Source: CAZVGZ01 sp964627605
GTDB taxonomy: Bacteria > Latescibacterota > MWCZ01 > CAZVGZ01
Length of the DNA: 64,000 nucleotides
Assembly (NCBI GenBank): GCA_964627605.1
Contig: CAZVGZ010000002.1
Coordinates: 62,001 to 126,000 of the forward strand
Direction: 5' to 3'
Shown here: piece by piece, positions 34,939-43,849 of the stretch
Position numbering within the stretch: position 1 is the stretch's first letter
Layout of the letters: each line of letters begins with the position of its first letter
Notes under the pieces: model-generated
What the model was told of the DNA's origin: nothing
What the model saw: only the letters and a program-made list of their open reading frames with translations
The model's database searches: none
Position numbers and translations under genes: made by a program

Positions 34939-36984
34939 CTAACCAAAAACCACGCGAAGCGTGTCTTGGCGGGCTATTGTTAGGATGTCGGCATCTTTTC
35001 TGAGGTCGGCGATGCGAAACTGTCCGTCGCCTGCCTGTTTTGTTCCGAGCATCTCTCCAGGGCCGCGGATAGTGAGGTCTCTTTCGGCAATTTCGAAGCC
35101 GTCGCTGGTTTCGAGCATGGCGTTGATGCGTTGGGAGGCTTCTGGGGATACAGATCTGTCGTCTACTACTAGATAGCAGAATGATGGTCTGTCGCTTCGA
35201 CCGATCCGGCCTCTTAGCTGGTGCAGTTGTGAGAGCCCGAATTTTTCGGCGTTTTCTATAATCATTACGGTGGCGGTAGGTACGTCTACGCCCACTTCGA
35301 TCACAGTGGTGGCGACGAGGACGTCGGTGGTTCCGCTTTTGAAGGATGACATGACGGCGTCGCGTTCGTCTGGGGGAATGCGACCGTGGAGCAGGCCGAC
35401 GTTTAGCTCTTTTAGGGGACCGTCTCTGAGCGTTTCAAACCCCTGTTTGGCAGAGGCCAGGTCGGATTTTTCCGTCTTTTCTACTAGCGGGAAGATGATA
35501 TACGACTGCTCTTTGCGTGATGCGGCTTCGCGGACGGTTTTCAGAGCGGCCTCGTGGTCTTTCTGCCTTAGGCCGATGGTCTTAATCAGCGTCCTGCCAG
35601 CGGGTTTTTCGTCGAGGATGGAGACGTCGAGGTCGCCATAGGCGGTCATCGCCAGGGTGCGGGGAATAGGTGTTGCGGTCATCACCAAGAGATCGGGAAC
35701 CTGGCCCTTTCGACGGAGGGCGTGTCGCTGGATTACGCCGAAACGGTGTTGCTCGTCGATGACCACCAAGCCCAGTTTGGAGAACTCGACGCCTTGGGAG
35801 AGCAGCGCGTGGGTGCCGATGACTATTTTGGCGAAGCCGTTTGCTATGCCCTGCAGTGTTTCACGGCGTGCAGCTGCGTTTTGGCTACCGGTGAGAAGGG
35901 CGGTGGAGATGCCGAGAGAGTCCATGTAGCCGGTGATAACAGTATGGTGCTGTTCGGCTAAGACCTCGGTTGGAACCATGAGCGCGGACTGTTTTCCGTT
36001 AGCTTGGGCGATGAGCATAGCCAGGACGGCGACAAGGGTTTTGCCTGAACCAACGTCGCCTTGAAGTAGCCGGTTCATGGGAACTACGGTTCTCATGTCC
36101 TCGCGGATCTCTGTCAGGACGCGTTTTTGCCCGGCGGTCAGGTCGAACGGCAGTTTTTTCAGCAGTCGCTCGAAATCAGGTCCAACCTCGGTGAATGCGA
36201 TTCCGGCTTTGGCTTCCATGGAGGCTTTTTTGCGCTTGGCCAGTTCGAGCTGGAACTCGAAAAACTCGTCGTAGACCAGCCGTTTGCGAGCTTCCAGGGC
36301 CTGTTTCATCGATTCAGGGAAATGGATTTTTTCTACTGCGTCGGGCCATGAAAGTAGATCTCTGAGGATTCTTATCGGTTCGGGAAGCGGGTCTATCAGC
36401 CAGGGACTTGCTCTGTCGAGTACGTCCCTCAATGTTTTTCTAAGGCCGCGAGCGTTTAGGCGGGCGTCGCGTAGTTCAGCGGTTAGCGGGTAGATCGGGA
36501 CGATTCGGCCCATGTGGACCAGGTCCGGGTCTTCAGGATCGGACAGCACTTCTATCTCTGGATGGACCATCTGGAGCTTGGAGCGGAAAGCTGTAATTGG
36601 GCCGGTGACCGCCACCACGTCGCCTTTGGCGATGATGTGGCGCATCACATCTGCACCGGCGAACCAGATGCAGATTAGCGTCGATCCGCTTTCGTCTTTG
36701 AGCGTCGCCTGGTAGCGCTGGCTCTTGCCATGTCCGACCAGAGCCGCCGACGTGACGTCCGCTATCAGAGTGACGTCCTCGCCTTCACAGAGCTCGGATA
36801 TTGGGGCTATCTCACTGCGGTCGAGATATTTTCGGGGTATGTAAGTAAGAAGGTCGCCGACACTCAAGACGCCCACCGAAGCCAGCGCTTCAAGTCTTAC
36901 CGACCCGATTCCCGGCATCTTTTCGAGATGCACATCGAACGGGTCGGTATTGTGGTCGATTGGTCTGTTGTCTGCTGTTGGCAT
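34939..36984 (-). CDS. recG: ATP-dependent DNA helicase RecG
   Basis: A superfamily 2 helicase that remodels stalled forks and Holliday junctions. From ATG 36984 it has 681 residues, as usual; a GTG at 37026 would add 14. In order it shows a helix-hairpin-helix-like start (MPGIGSVRLEALASVGV), the wedge/OB domain, Walker A GDVGSGKT, motif II DEQHRFG, the TATPIPRTLAMT motif III and the C-terminal motifs (TTVIEVGVDVPTAT, QLRGRIGRSD). All key residues are intact. AGGT lies 8 nt before the chosen start. It is transcribed away from the BNR-repeat gene at 37136. Confidence 0.96.
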   Translation of the reverse strand: MPTADNRPIDHNTDPFDVHLEKMPGIGSVRLEALASVGVLSVGDLLTYIPRKYLDRSEIAPISELCEGEDVTLIADVTSAALVGHGKSQRYQATLKDESGSTLICIWFAGADVMRHIIAKGDVVAVTGPITAFRSKLQMVHPEIEVLSDPEDPDLVHMGRIVPIYPLTAELRDARLNARGLRKTLRDVLDRASPWLIDPLPEPIRILRDLLSWPDAVEKIHFPESMKQALEARKRLVYDEFFEFQLELAKRKKASMEAKAGIAFTEVGPDFERLLKKLPFDLTAGQKRVLTEIREDMRTVVPMNRLLQGDVGSGKTLVAVLAMLIAQANGKQSALMVPTEVLAEQHHTVITGYMDSLGISTALLTGSQNAAARRETLQGIANGFAKIVIGTHALLSQGVEFSKLGLVVIDEQHRFGVIQRHALRRKGQVPDLLVMTATPIPRTLAMTAYGDLDVSILDEKPAGRTLIKTIGLRQKDHEAALKTVREAASRKEQSYIIFPLVEKTEKSDLASAKQGFETLRDGPLKELNVGLLHGRIPPDERDAVMSSFKSGTTDVLVATTVIEVGVDVPTATVMIIENAEKFGLSQLHQLRGRIGRSDRPSFCYLVVDDRSVSPEASQRINAMLETSDGFEIAERDLTIRGPGEMLGTKQAGDGQFRIADLRKDADILTIARQDTLRVVFG

Positions 36985-37135
36985 GGGATGACCTGCATTT
37001 GTGTCTGTGAGCGTCACGCACCTCAATTATCAGGTCGCTGGTCTGGAGGGGCAACCGGGAGCAGCCTTGAGATCGTCCCGTGATGTCGCGATCTTTCGGG
37101 GTCACGCCACTCGCCACCCCAGGAGGTCAGACAGA

Positions 37136-38205
37136 ATGATAGACATCCGCACACTTGAGGGCGTTCGTGTTGACCGTATTATCACCGACGGCGGGTATTT
37201 CCCCGTCATACAGCGTATAGGTCCCAAAAGCGCAGTGCTGGTGTTGCGTACGAGAGCAGGGCATGGCGGGGTCGAGGGGCGGCTGGAGGTGATGCGGACG
37301 GATGATAACGGTATGACCTGGTCCGATTCGGTGGTGGCGGCAGACAGCGAGAGGGATGACCGCAACCCGGCGTTGGAGGTGGTCGGGCAGGAGGTGATTG
37401 TGGCTTACTACCATCACGCGAGATATGATGCCGATCAGGTCTATCACCCCGACGAACCGGTGGATACGATGGTAACCAGGTCGCCTGATGGTGTTGTGAC
37501 GTGGGATCAACCGACGTTCGTTACTGATGGGCCGCTCAATGGTGCCTCTCCTTACGGTAAGATTGTGGCACTCAATGACGGCACGCTGCTGATGGACCTG
37601 TATTCGGTGGACGAGACCAACATATTTGAGGAAGCGGAAGAAGACCCGACGATATACAAGTCGTACGTCATCCGCTCAAAAGACGGCGGCAGGACGTGGG
37701 GTGACGAATCGCTCATCGCCGAAGGACACAACGAGTGCGCGATGTGGGTGCTTGACAACGGCGAGATACTTGCTGTCCCGCGTCATCAGCGTCCTGGGTT
37801 CGGCGGGGCGAGTGTTTGGATTACCCGCAACAGATGGCGGTTATAGCTGGAGCGAGCTTGAAGATCTTACCGGCGCATGCGAGCATCCAGCGGAGCTTAT
37901 CTACACTCAGCAACAGGTGGCTTCTGTTGACGTGGGACAACCGCAAGCCGCCTCACGGTGTAATGGGCAAAATCAGCACCGACAAGGGCCGGACATGGTT
38001 GGGTGAGGTGTTGCTATACGCAGATCACGCCCCGAACGGCGACTGCAGCTATCCGGCATCGACACGGCTTGATGATGGCACTATTATCACTGCGTACTAT
38101 TCAGTAGGACCTGACTCAAATATAAATGATGGAAAGAGCGCTCACTGCAACGTTGTGATCTACAGCGAGGAATCGCTAATCAAAGCTGCAAAAAAATCGC
38201 TCTAA
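37136..38205 (+). pseudogene. BNR-repeat (sialidase-like) gene with two frameshifts
   Basis: ATG 37136 with AGGAGG upstream starts a six-bladed-propeller protein: MIDIRTLEGV, then Asp-box repeats (RTDDNGMTWSDS, SKDGGRTWGDE). The first frame fails near 37828 and a shifted frame resumes with TDGGYSWSELEDLTGACEHP. That frame fails near 37908 and the third frame continues with NRWLLLTWDNRKPPHG and STDKGRTWLGE to TAA 38205. Each shift is in the same direction. The joined protein would be about 355 residues, a normal exo-alpha-sialidase-like length. Two closely spaced shifts favour a real pseudogene, but consensus errors cannot be excluded. Its sugar specificity is unknown. Confidence 0.72.
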
Positions 38206-38260
38206 CAGCATAGGCGATCCATGGAAGATAGACTCAACCAGTTTAACGGAGGTAACCGAT

Positions 38261-39409
38261 ATGCCGCTTGCTGACCTTAGATCTCAGGCCGCCCGCAAAA
38301 CCCCTGAGGACCTCATCAAACACCTTGGCAGTTTTGAGCTTGACCTGAAGTTCTCGGCGGGTGTGTGGTTTTTCGCGCCGAGCGGTGGAAGATTCCACGA
38401 CCGCTATGTCCCAAGCATGACCATCGAAGAGAGGTTGGAGGTCGCTGCTGAGATGGCCAAGTATGGCCTCAAAGGTGTGGAAGCGCACTATCCAGCCGAA
38501 GTAAACGAGGAGAACGTTCATCTGTATCAACGATTGGAAAAAGAGACTGGTGTCAGGCTGATTACTGTCATCCCTGGTCTTTTTTACGATCCTGAGTTCG
38601 AGTGGGGATCGCTCTCGTCGTCTATCGTAAATGCCCGCCGAAAAGCGATTGATCTCACGATCTCTGCACTGAAGCTCAACAAGGAACTGGATACAGACTT
38701 TGCGGTGGTCTGGCCGGGCATTGACGGCTTTGAAAACACGTTTGGTCAGGATCATATGGCCGCTCGTGACCGCTTCTGTGAGGGTCTTGCTGAGGCGATG
38801 GATGCGGTGCCTGGAGTGCGGGTTGCCGAAGAGCCCAAACCTTATGAGCCGAGGGGGCATATCCTCTATGGTACCACCGCCGAAGGGCTCTTGATGGCGC
38901 AGAAAATAGAGTCGTTTCTTACAGCCGAGGAGAACAAGAAAATCCTGGCGGACGGCCATGCGCTCATGACGATGAACCCAGAAGTGGGTCATATGATAAT
39001 GGGCTATGAGGATTGCGCCTATGCGTTCAGCTTGATCCTAGAATATGGCCGACTAGCCCACACCCATTGGAACAGCCAGCCGCTTGGCAACTACGATCAA
39101 GACCTCAATGTTGGCGTGATCTCAACGGAGCAGACCGAGGCGTCGCTCTACGTGCTCAAGATGCATGGCTATCAGGGTTACTTCGGACCCGATCTCAACC
39201 CGGAGCGGATGCCCGTACAGACGGCTCTACGCAACTGCTTCGACGCGATGCACGCCGCCAACGACCGTGTCAACAGTCTGGACCACGAAAAAGTAATCAT
39301 GTCCACGATGAATCCAGACAAGAACCGTGGTTGGCTCGAAGCATACCTCATCCGCCAACGCGCCCTGGCCTCCACGAAACTGGGACCAGCGCCTGATTTT
39401 GAGGGGTAG
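38261..39409 (+). CDS. Xylose-isomerase-like TIM-barrel protein
   Basis: A 382-residue protein of the sugar phosphate isomerase/epimerase (AP endonuclease 2-like) fold, with a clear ACGGAGG before ATG 38261. Features are SAGVWFFAPSGGRFHDRYVP near the N-terminus, EMAKYGLKGVEAHYPAEV, AVVWPGIDGFE, RVAEEPKPYEPRGHIL and LAHTHWNSQPLGNYDQD, where Glu, His and Asp residues would bind the divalent metal. Length and the WPG and EEPKP blocks recall L-rhamnose or xylose isomerase relatives rather than endonuclease IV. It follows the frameshifted BNR gene and ends near a hairpin terminator. Reaction: probable aldose-ketose isomerisation, inferred. Confidence 0.8.
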   Translation: MPLADLRSQAARKTPEDLIKHLGSFELDLKFSAGVWFFAPSGGRFHDRYVPSMTIEERLEVAAEMAKYGLKGVEAHYPAEVNEENVHLYQRLEKETGVRLITVIPGLFYDPEFEWGSLSSSIVNARRKAIDLTISALKLNKELDTDFAVVWPGIDGFENTFGQDHMAARDRFCEGLAEAMDAVPGVRVAEEPKPYEPRGHILYGTTAEGLLMAQKIESFLTAEENKKILADGHALMTMNPEVGHMIMGYEDCAYAFSLILEYGRLAHTHWNSQPLGNYDQDLNVGVISTEQTEASLYVLKMHGYQGYFGPDLNPERMPVQTALRNCFDAMHAANDRVNSLDHEKVIMSTMNPDKNRGWLEAYLIRQRALASTKLGPAPDFEG

Positions 39410-39436
39410 CGATAGCACCAAACCAATCAACACATC

Positions 39437-39467
39437 CGGGGTGTCCAGTAATCATCTAGGCACCCCG
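39437..39467 (+). terminator. Hairpin terminator after the isomerase gene
   Basis: CGGGGTG (39437-39443) pairs with CACCCCG (39461-39467), with a 17-nt loop, followed by TTGTTACT. The stem is GC-rich and lies 28 nt after the stop at 39409; the T-tract is interrupted, so efficiency is doubtful. Confidence 0.45.
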
Positions 39468-39638
39468 TTGTTACTAGTCAAACGCGCTTTCTTCCAGCGC
39501 AGATAGACTACGCGGCGCTCGCGTTGTCGCAGAGTGTCTTGTCGTTGGAGAGGCCTGAGTAGTGAAGTAGCTATCACCACAACAGGCGGGAGAGCAGCTA
39601 GGAGGTTATTCTGTTATCTATCGTCGGCTGCCTGGTAA

Positions 39639-40217
39639 CTATTCAAGATCAAAGAGCAGTTCGCGCCTCATCTCGTTGGGGATGTTCGCAGCGGCACTGA
39701 GGTGTTTGTGCTCGACGCGAATTTTGGCGCGGGTCGTCAGGTCGGAGATGGCGGTGTGTTGCTCTTCTGTAAATGGGAACTGAATATAGTGAACAGCGCT
39801 GATCCTGTCCTCGCGGCGCTGCCGGGTGTCAGGCCGTGCTGTAACCGGGTCTACTCCGTCCACATCGATAGAGACGCACTCATCGATTCCCAGCAGAGTG
39901 TCAAGTACGGGCTGTACATCTTCAAGTTCCGGGATCTCTATGAACATTGTGGCTGCGAGGCCGCCGTCGTTGGGCATGATCTCGTTGTATATCTCAATCT
40001 CTTCCTCAATGGCCTCCTCAAAAACTATCCGCTCTGCCCGCATCATCTCGTGAATCTGATTGCGTACGGTGATCCTGTTCTCGAACAGTAGCGTGATCTT
40101 GTCGCCGACACTAATCCGCCGTTTGGATTTAGTCGCCATCGCCTCGGTTCTCATATCTGGTCGGGCTCTCTCGTAAGTGGCGATGTCGAGTATTTCGTCT
40201 CTGGTGATTTTTTTCAC
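39639..40217 (-). CDS. DUF3501 family protein
   Basis: A 192-residue protein recognised as DUF3501 by its opening ITRDEILDIATYERARPDMR, the RISVGDKITLLFENRITVRNQIHEM region (here in part) and its consistent place beside a CCG-domain Fe-S protein and rubrerythrin. It starts at GTG 40217 behind AAGGGG, 3 nt after the stop of the CCG gene, so they are coupled. DUF3501 has no known activity; the recurring neighbourhood suggests a part in peroxide or redox handling. No transmembrane segment or cysteine cluster is present, so it is likely a soluble accessory subunit. Confidence 0.82.
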   Translation of the reverse strand: MKKITRDEILDIATYERARPDMRTEAMATKSKRRISVGDKITLLFENRITVRNQIHEMMRAERIVFEEAIEEEIEIYNEIMPNDGGLAATMFIEIPELEDVQPVLDTLLGIDECVSIDVDGVDPVTARPDTRQRREDRISAVHYIQFPFTEEQHTAISDLTTRAKIRVEHKHLSAAANIPNEMRRELLFDLE

Positions 40218-40220
40218 GGC

Positions 40221-41549
40221 TTACCCCTTATCCCCGTCGCTGTCCAACGGCGCGTACCATCGATTGAGTACCGAAATCGGATGCTGCGGTTTGATCCCGG
40301 TCGCCTGTTCAATGTGAATCGCTGCCGGCGGACAGTCCGATACCGCGATATTCGCTTTGGCGTTTTGCATCCCCTCAAACGCTTTTCCACCCCACTGCAT
40401 CGATATCTCAAAATAGTCCTTGCGCATCGCCCAGGTGCCGTCGTGGGCGCAGCATCGGTCGACCAACTCGACTTCGGCACCAGGAAGAATACGCAGAAGG
40501 TCGCGGCTCTTGAAACCGACATTCTGCGCCTTCAGGTGACATGGGACGTGATAGACTATTTTGCCGATTTCGTCGCCTATGAAATTCCTGTCCAGCTTCT
40601 TCTGCTTGGCGAGGGCAACCAGCCATTCGCTCACATCGTAGGTCGCCTCAGCCACCGCCGCCGCTTTGGTGGTACCCATCAGCTCGGTGTACTCTTTTTT
40701 GAGCATGTATGTGCAGGTTGGGTTGGCGCAAACTATGTCGTAGCCCTGTTCGACGTAGGGATAGAGAGACCGGATGTTGCTTGCGGCCTGCTCTACAGCA
40801 AAATCGATATCCCCTACGTCAATCGCCGGCATACCGCAACAGTTCTGCTCTGGGCAGACTACCTCTACATCGTTGCGCTCGAGTACCTCCACGACGTCTC
40901 TGCCCACTGATGGGTCGTTGTAGTTCGTAAAACATGTATAGAAAAGAACAACCTTGCCGTTGGTGCCGAGGTTTTCGCCGGCCCCGCGCTTGTTGAACCA
41001 CTTCCTGAATGTCTCACTGGTGAACGTCGGGAGCTGTTTGCGTTTGTCGATGCCCAACGCTCCCTGCATAACGAGTCGGTTTACCACGTTTTCGTTGGCC
41101 CAGTTCGATACCATCGGCAGTATAGTCGCCATTTTGCCGACTTTGTCTGGATCAGACAGGATTTTGTCCCCAAGAGACATGCCCTCTTTCTTGACCCGCT
41201 GAGCTTTGGCTCTAAGCATAAGACGCGGGAAATCCAGGGCGAAATCGTGGCCATCGCCTGGGGTGTAGGGGCATTTGACGTAGCACAGCTTGCACTGGTA
41301 GCAGTGATCGACTATCGCGCGGTGTTGTTCGGTTTTCAGGTTAAGAACGTCGCCGTCCACATCTGGGTCATTATCAAGCGCCTTAAACAGATCGGGGAAT
41401 GATGGGCAGAGGTTATGACACAGTCGGCATCCGTGGCAGATGTCGTAAACGCGATCAAACTCTGTCTTGAGCGCTTCGGCGTCCCAATACACCTGATCGT
41501 TCGGATTGTATGAAAGGGCCTCGGTGGGCCGTTGATTCATCACGGGCAT
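40221..41549 (-). CDS. Heterodisulfide-reductase/GlpC-like Fe-S protein (CCG domain)
   Basis: A 442-residue soluble electron carrier. Two [4Fe-4S] ferredoxin motifs lie near the N-terminus: CHGCRLCHNLCPSFP and CYQCKLCYVKCPYTP. Two CCG-type segments follow, CPEQNCCGMPAID and DRCCAHDGTWAMR; the second has Ala-His in place of Gly after the Cys pair. This layout is shared by GlpC and the HdrD-like proteins that pass electrons between quinols, thiols and ferredoxins. It lies between rubrerythrin (upstream) and DUF3501 (downstream), a trio found in other genomes, where it probably feeds electrons to peroxide reduction. No membrane segment. Confidence 0.87.
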   Translation of the reverse strand: MPVMNQRPTEALSYNPNDQVYWDAEALKTEFDRVYDICHGCRLCHNLCPSFPDLFKALDNDPDVDGDVLNLKTEQHRAIVDHCYQCKLCYVKCPYTPGDGHDFALDFPRLMLRAKAQRVKKEGMSLGDKILSDPDKVGKMATILPMVSNWANENVVNRLVMQGALGIDKRKQLPTFTSETFRKWFNKRGAGENLGTNGKVVLFYTCFTNYNDPSVGRDVVEVLERNDVEVVCPEQNCCGMPAIDVGDIDFAVEQAASNIRSLYPYVEQGYDIVCANPTCTYMLKKEYTELMGTTKAAAVAEATYDVSEWLVALAKQKKLDRNFIGDEIGKIVYHVPCHLKAQNVGFKSRDLLRILPGAEVELVDRCCAHDGTWAMRKDYFEISMQWGGKAFEGMQNAKANIAVSDCPPAAIHIEQATGIKPQHPISVLNRWYAPLDSDGDKG

Positions 41550-41604
41550 TGTTTCACCTGTCTGCCGTCTGGTTGGTAGTGGTGGTTCCCAAGCCCAAAT
41601 GAAA

Positions 41605-41634
41605 ATAGGGACTCAAGCGAACTCAAGCCCCTAT
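41605..41634 (-). terminator. Weak hairpin terminator or attenuator after rubrerythrin
   Basis: Read on the minus strand, ATAGGG and CCCTAT enclose an 18-nt loop and are followed by TTTTC. It lies between the rubrerythrin stop (41676) and the CCG-protein start (41549). It could thin out transcription of the downstream genes relative to the abundant rubrerythrin. Confidence 0.4.
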
Positions 41635-41675
41635 AATATCCACCTGGTTTACCAAATCTAATGGTTCGCGTGTTC

Positions 41676-42098
41676 TTAAAGTTCCAACGAGTCGAGACCG
41701 GTGGTAAAGCGCTGCGCGTGGGATTTCTCTGCCCGCGCCAACGTCTCCATCCACTCGGCGATCTCGTCAAAACCCTCATCCCTGGCGGTTTTGGACATGC
41801 CTGGATACATCTGCGTGTATTCGAACGTCTCGCCTTCAACAGCAGCTTTGAGATTCTTCTCGGTCGTGCCGATGGGAAGCCCCGTCGCTGGATCGCCAAC
41901 CTCGGAAAGATACTCCAGGTGTCCGAGCGCGTGTCCGGTTTCGCCTTCGGCGGTGTCGCGGAACAGTCCAGCTACGTCTGGGTGCCCTTCGATGTCGGCC
42001 TGTTTGGCGAAATAGGTGTAGCGGCGGTTGGCTTGGGACTCGCCTGCGAACGCGTCCTTTAGGTTGTCATGCGTCTTTGTGCCATCAAGTCCTGGCAT
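41676..42098 (-). CDS. Rubrerythrin-family diiron peroxidase (no rubredoxin domain)
   Basis: A 140-residue four-helix ferritin-like protein from ATG 42098, chosen because TTAGGAGGGCG precedes it. Diiron ligands appear as Glu in FAGESQANRRYTYFA and EGETGHALGHLEYL, repeated in the second half as AAVEGETFEYTQMYPGM and LARAEKSHAQRF, the two-fold ExxH pattern. The C-terminal rubredoxin CxxC domain of classic rubrerythrin is missing, so electrons must come from elsewhere, plausibly from the CCG Fe-S protein encoded next. It should reduce hydrogen peroxide in the cytoplasm. It lies downstream of sod in the same stress operon. Confidence 0.9.
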   Translation of the reverse strand: MPGLDGTKTHDNLKDAFAGESQANRRYTYFAKQADIEGHPDVAGLFRDTAEGETGHALGHLEYLSEVGDPATGLPIGTTEKNLKAAVEGETFEYTQMYPGMSKTARDEGFDEIAEWMETLARAEKSHAQRFTTGLDSLEL

Positions 42099-42170
42099 TT
42101 TTTTCGCCCTCCTAAAACCGATGTGATTTGGTGTTACCACTTGCGGCGTGTCCGCACAGCAGAATATGAC

Positions 42171-42203
42171 GGCCCGCAGGGAGTGAATCCTGGCCTGCGG
42201 GCC
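42171..42203 (-). terminator. Strong 10-bp hairpin between sod and rubrerythrin genes
   Basis: GGCCCGCAGG (42171-42180) and CCTGCGGGCC (42194-42203) form a perfect stem with a 13-nt loop, just after the sod stop. There is no good T-tract on either strand, so it may be an mRNA-processing or stabilising hairpin rather than a terminator. Confidence 0.45.
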
Positions 42204-42212
42204 TGTTGATGT

Positions 42213-42824
42213 TTACGCTGATGCCGCGCTGCACAGCTCGAACACTTTGTCCCAGTTCACGACATTCCACCACGCTGCGACGTAGTCAGGGCGCAGGTTC
42301 TGATACTTCAGGTAGTATGCGTGTTCCCAGACATCGAGAGTCAGAATGGGTGTATGTCCCAAAGAGAGTGGCGAATCCTGATTGGGGGTGCTGTAGGCCT
42401 CAAGTTTCCCGTCGGCGAGCACCAACCAAGACCATCCGCTTCCAAACCGTTTGGTAGCGTTGGTTGAAAAAGTCTCTTTGAAAGAGTCAAAGCTCCCAAA
42501 TGATGCGTTGATCGCATCCGCCAACGCTCCAGAGGGTTCGCCGCCGCCGTCTGGGGACATGACCTGCCAGAAGAGTGAGTGGTTGGCGTGGCCACCACCG
42601 TTGTTGATGACCGCTTGCCTTATATCCTCTGGCACGTCATTGACACCAATCAGCAGATCTTCAATGCTCTTGTTGCCCAGATCGGCGTGGCCTTCAAGCG
42701 CTGTGTTGAGGTTGTTGACGTAGGCGTTGTGATGTTTGGAGTGGTGAATCTCCATTGTGCGAGCGTCGATATGCGGCTCTAGCGCGTCATAGGCGTAGGG
42801 CAGCGGCGGCAATGAATGTGGCAT
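42213..42824 (-). CDS. sodA: Superoxide dismutase, Mn-type
   Basis: A 203-residue Mn/Fe superoxide dismutase from ATG 42824, supported by GGGGAG upstream; an upstream in-frame start at 42866 is unlikely. Metal ligands are H27, H82, D164 (DVWEHAYYL) and H168. GGGHANHSLFWQVMSPDGGGEP, with a Gly before the HANHS strand, and TPNQDSPL match manganese rather than iron enzymes. It converts superoxide to peroxide in the cytosol; the peroxide can then be removed by the rubrerythrin encoded next. It follows a PerR-like regulator gene by 95 nt. Metal preference is inferred from these residues only. Confidence 0.93.
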   Translation of the reverse strand: MPHSLPPLPYAYDALEPHIDARTMEIHHSKHHNAYVNNLNTALEGHADLGNKSIEDLLIGVNDVPEDIRQAVINNGGGHANHSLFWQVMSPDGGGEPSGALADAINASFGSFDSFKETFSTNATKRFGSGWSWLVLADGKLEAYSTPNQDSPLSLGHTPILTLDVWEHAYYLKYQNLRPDYVAAWWNVVNWDKVFELCSAASA

Positions 42825-42919
42825 ATAATCATCTCCCCGTAATACTATTTTGTCCTCAGGCCACACGGTGTGACCCGTCTATTCACCAATCCCACCGACA
42901 TTGGCGGCGGGTTTGATGG

Positions 42920-43330
42920 CTAAGTTTTAGGTTCACTTTCAACGCATTCTGGACATCTGCCGAAAAACTGTGTTCTGCGATATCCCACTTGAAACATCGT
43001 CTGCTCTTTCGCTGCGATGTCGATCTGCTCCATCGTCGCGGTGTCGAGCTTAACGTCCACAACCCGGCCGCACGAGATGCATACGGCGTGGGAGTGTTCT
43101 CCGGTGGTGGCGTCGTAGATGCGACCGCCGCTGGGCATATCCAGCCCGACAATCTGCCCATCGTCTTCAAGAAGCCTCAGATTGCGGTAGATGGTGCCCA
43201 GGCTGATCGAAGGGTTGGTGCGTTTTACAACCTCATATATGTGATCGGCGGTGGCGTGGCCACCAGAGGCGATCGCGGCTAAAACCGCCTGCCTCTGCTT
43301 AGTTGATCTTCTCTGTCTTGGAAACGACAT
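42920..43330 (-). CDS. Fur-family regulator, PerR-like
   Basis: A 136-residue metalloregulator. The winged helix has SISLGTIYRNLRLLEDDG as recognition region. The dimer domain shows D73-A-T-T-G-E-H79-S-H81, the position where PerR proteins carry an Asp ligand and the oxidisable histidines. Two CxxC pairs (C84/C87 and C126/C129) form the structural zinc site. It heads an operon with sod, rubrerythrin, a CCG Fe-S protein and DUF3501, which supports peroxide sensing over iron uptake. A matching operator overlaps its own promoter at 43365-43379, suggesting autoregulation. Zur or Fur function is not excluded. Confidence 0.85.
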   Translation of the reverse strand: MSFPRQRRSTKQRQAVLAAIASGGHATADHIYEVVKRTNPSISLGTIYRNLRLLEDDGQIVGLDMPSGGRIYDATTGEHSHAVCISCGRVVDVKLDTATMEQIDIAAKEQTMFQVGYRRTQFFGRCPECVESEPKT

Positions 43331-43364
43331 GAAATCCCGGTCTGAGTTTACTTAAGAGGAACCG

Positions 43365-43400
43365 TTATCATTAATATAATTCTGCAATTTGGATTGTCAA
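43365..43400 (-). promoter_or_regulatory. Sigma70 promoter with overlapping PerR/Fur-type box
   Basis: On the minus strand TTGACA (43400-43395) and TATATT (43378-43373) are separated by 16 bp. The interrupted palindrome TTATCATTAATATAA (43365-43379, plus strand) is a 7-1-7 arrangement with 5 of 7 symmetric positions and covers the -10 element. This is like the TTATAATnATTATAA consensus of PerR boxes. Binding would block RNA polymerase and so repress the whole stress operon. Confidence 0.7.
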
Positions 43401-43600
43401 GGGACGTCTGCGAAAAAAGTTTTTGGGATCGCATGTGTTACTGGTCGGCCACGACAGGATGGCGCGCGCAGGGCGTCTCTGGTGTGTCTAGGAGCACTTG
43501 AATTTCTGACAATGCCTGCAAACGAATGCGTTTCAACCATGGTCATCTGATCCCTTCAGAATAAGGTTCCCATAGTGAAAAACAGTGTGGACGTTCTACC

Positions 43601-43684
43601 GACGCCCCTGTGGTTGATGAAAAAGGGCGTGCCATCACACGCGCTGAATATCCGTGTGTCCCCAGTTCAATTCTGGGGGGCGCC
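43601..43684 (+). other. tRNA-like fragment with an intact T-arm
   Basis: CCCAG-TTCAATT-CTGGG (43661-43677) is a perfect T-arm, and the following GGGCGCC (43678-43684) can pair six of seven bases with GACGCCC at 43601-43607. An ACACG/CGTGT stem with a long loop lies between (43637-43658). There is no normal D-arm or 7-nt anticodon loop and no CCA. It could be a degenerate tRNA, or a tRNA/tmRNA 3'-end copy left by an integrating element; a terminator hairpin follows. Confidence 0.35.
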
Positions 43685-43699
43685 ATACCTTAGCAAATT

Positions 43700-43736
43700 A
43701 AGAGGTTTATGGTCTTCCGTAGACCCCTCTTCTTTT
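43700..43736 (+). terminator. Intrinsic terminator after the tRNA-like fragment
   Basis: AAGAGG/CCTCTT (43700-43705 and 43726-43731) and an inner GGTCT/AGACC stem form a two-step hairpin, followed by CTTTTG. It is positioned as expected for a stable-RNA gene ending near 43685. Confidence 0.5.
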
Positions 43737-43849
43737 GTCCTCAAATACCCCATGGCACACTCACGGCACAGTTCAAAACAAAACGCCACCGTTCTTGGCA
43801 GCACTTGAGACGCCTTTACAACACCTCCAGAGCCAATTGGCAAGGCAGG

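Noticed and set aside
38243..38992. 249-codon frame antisense to the isomerase
   Set aside because: Fully opposite to a well-supported gene with a strong ribosome site; basic, featureless translation.
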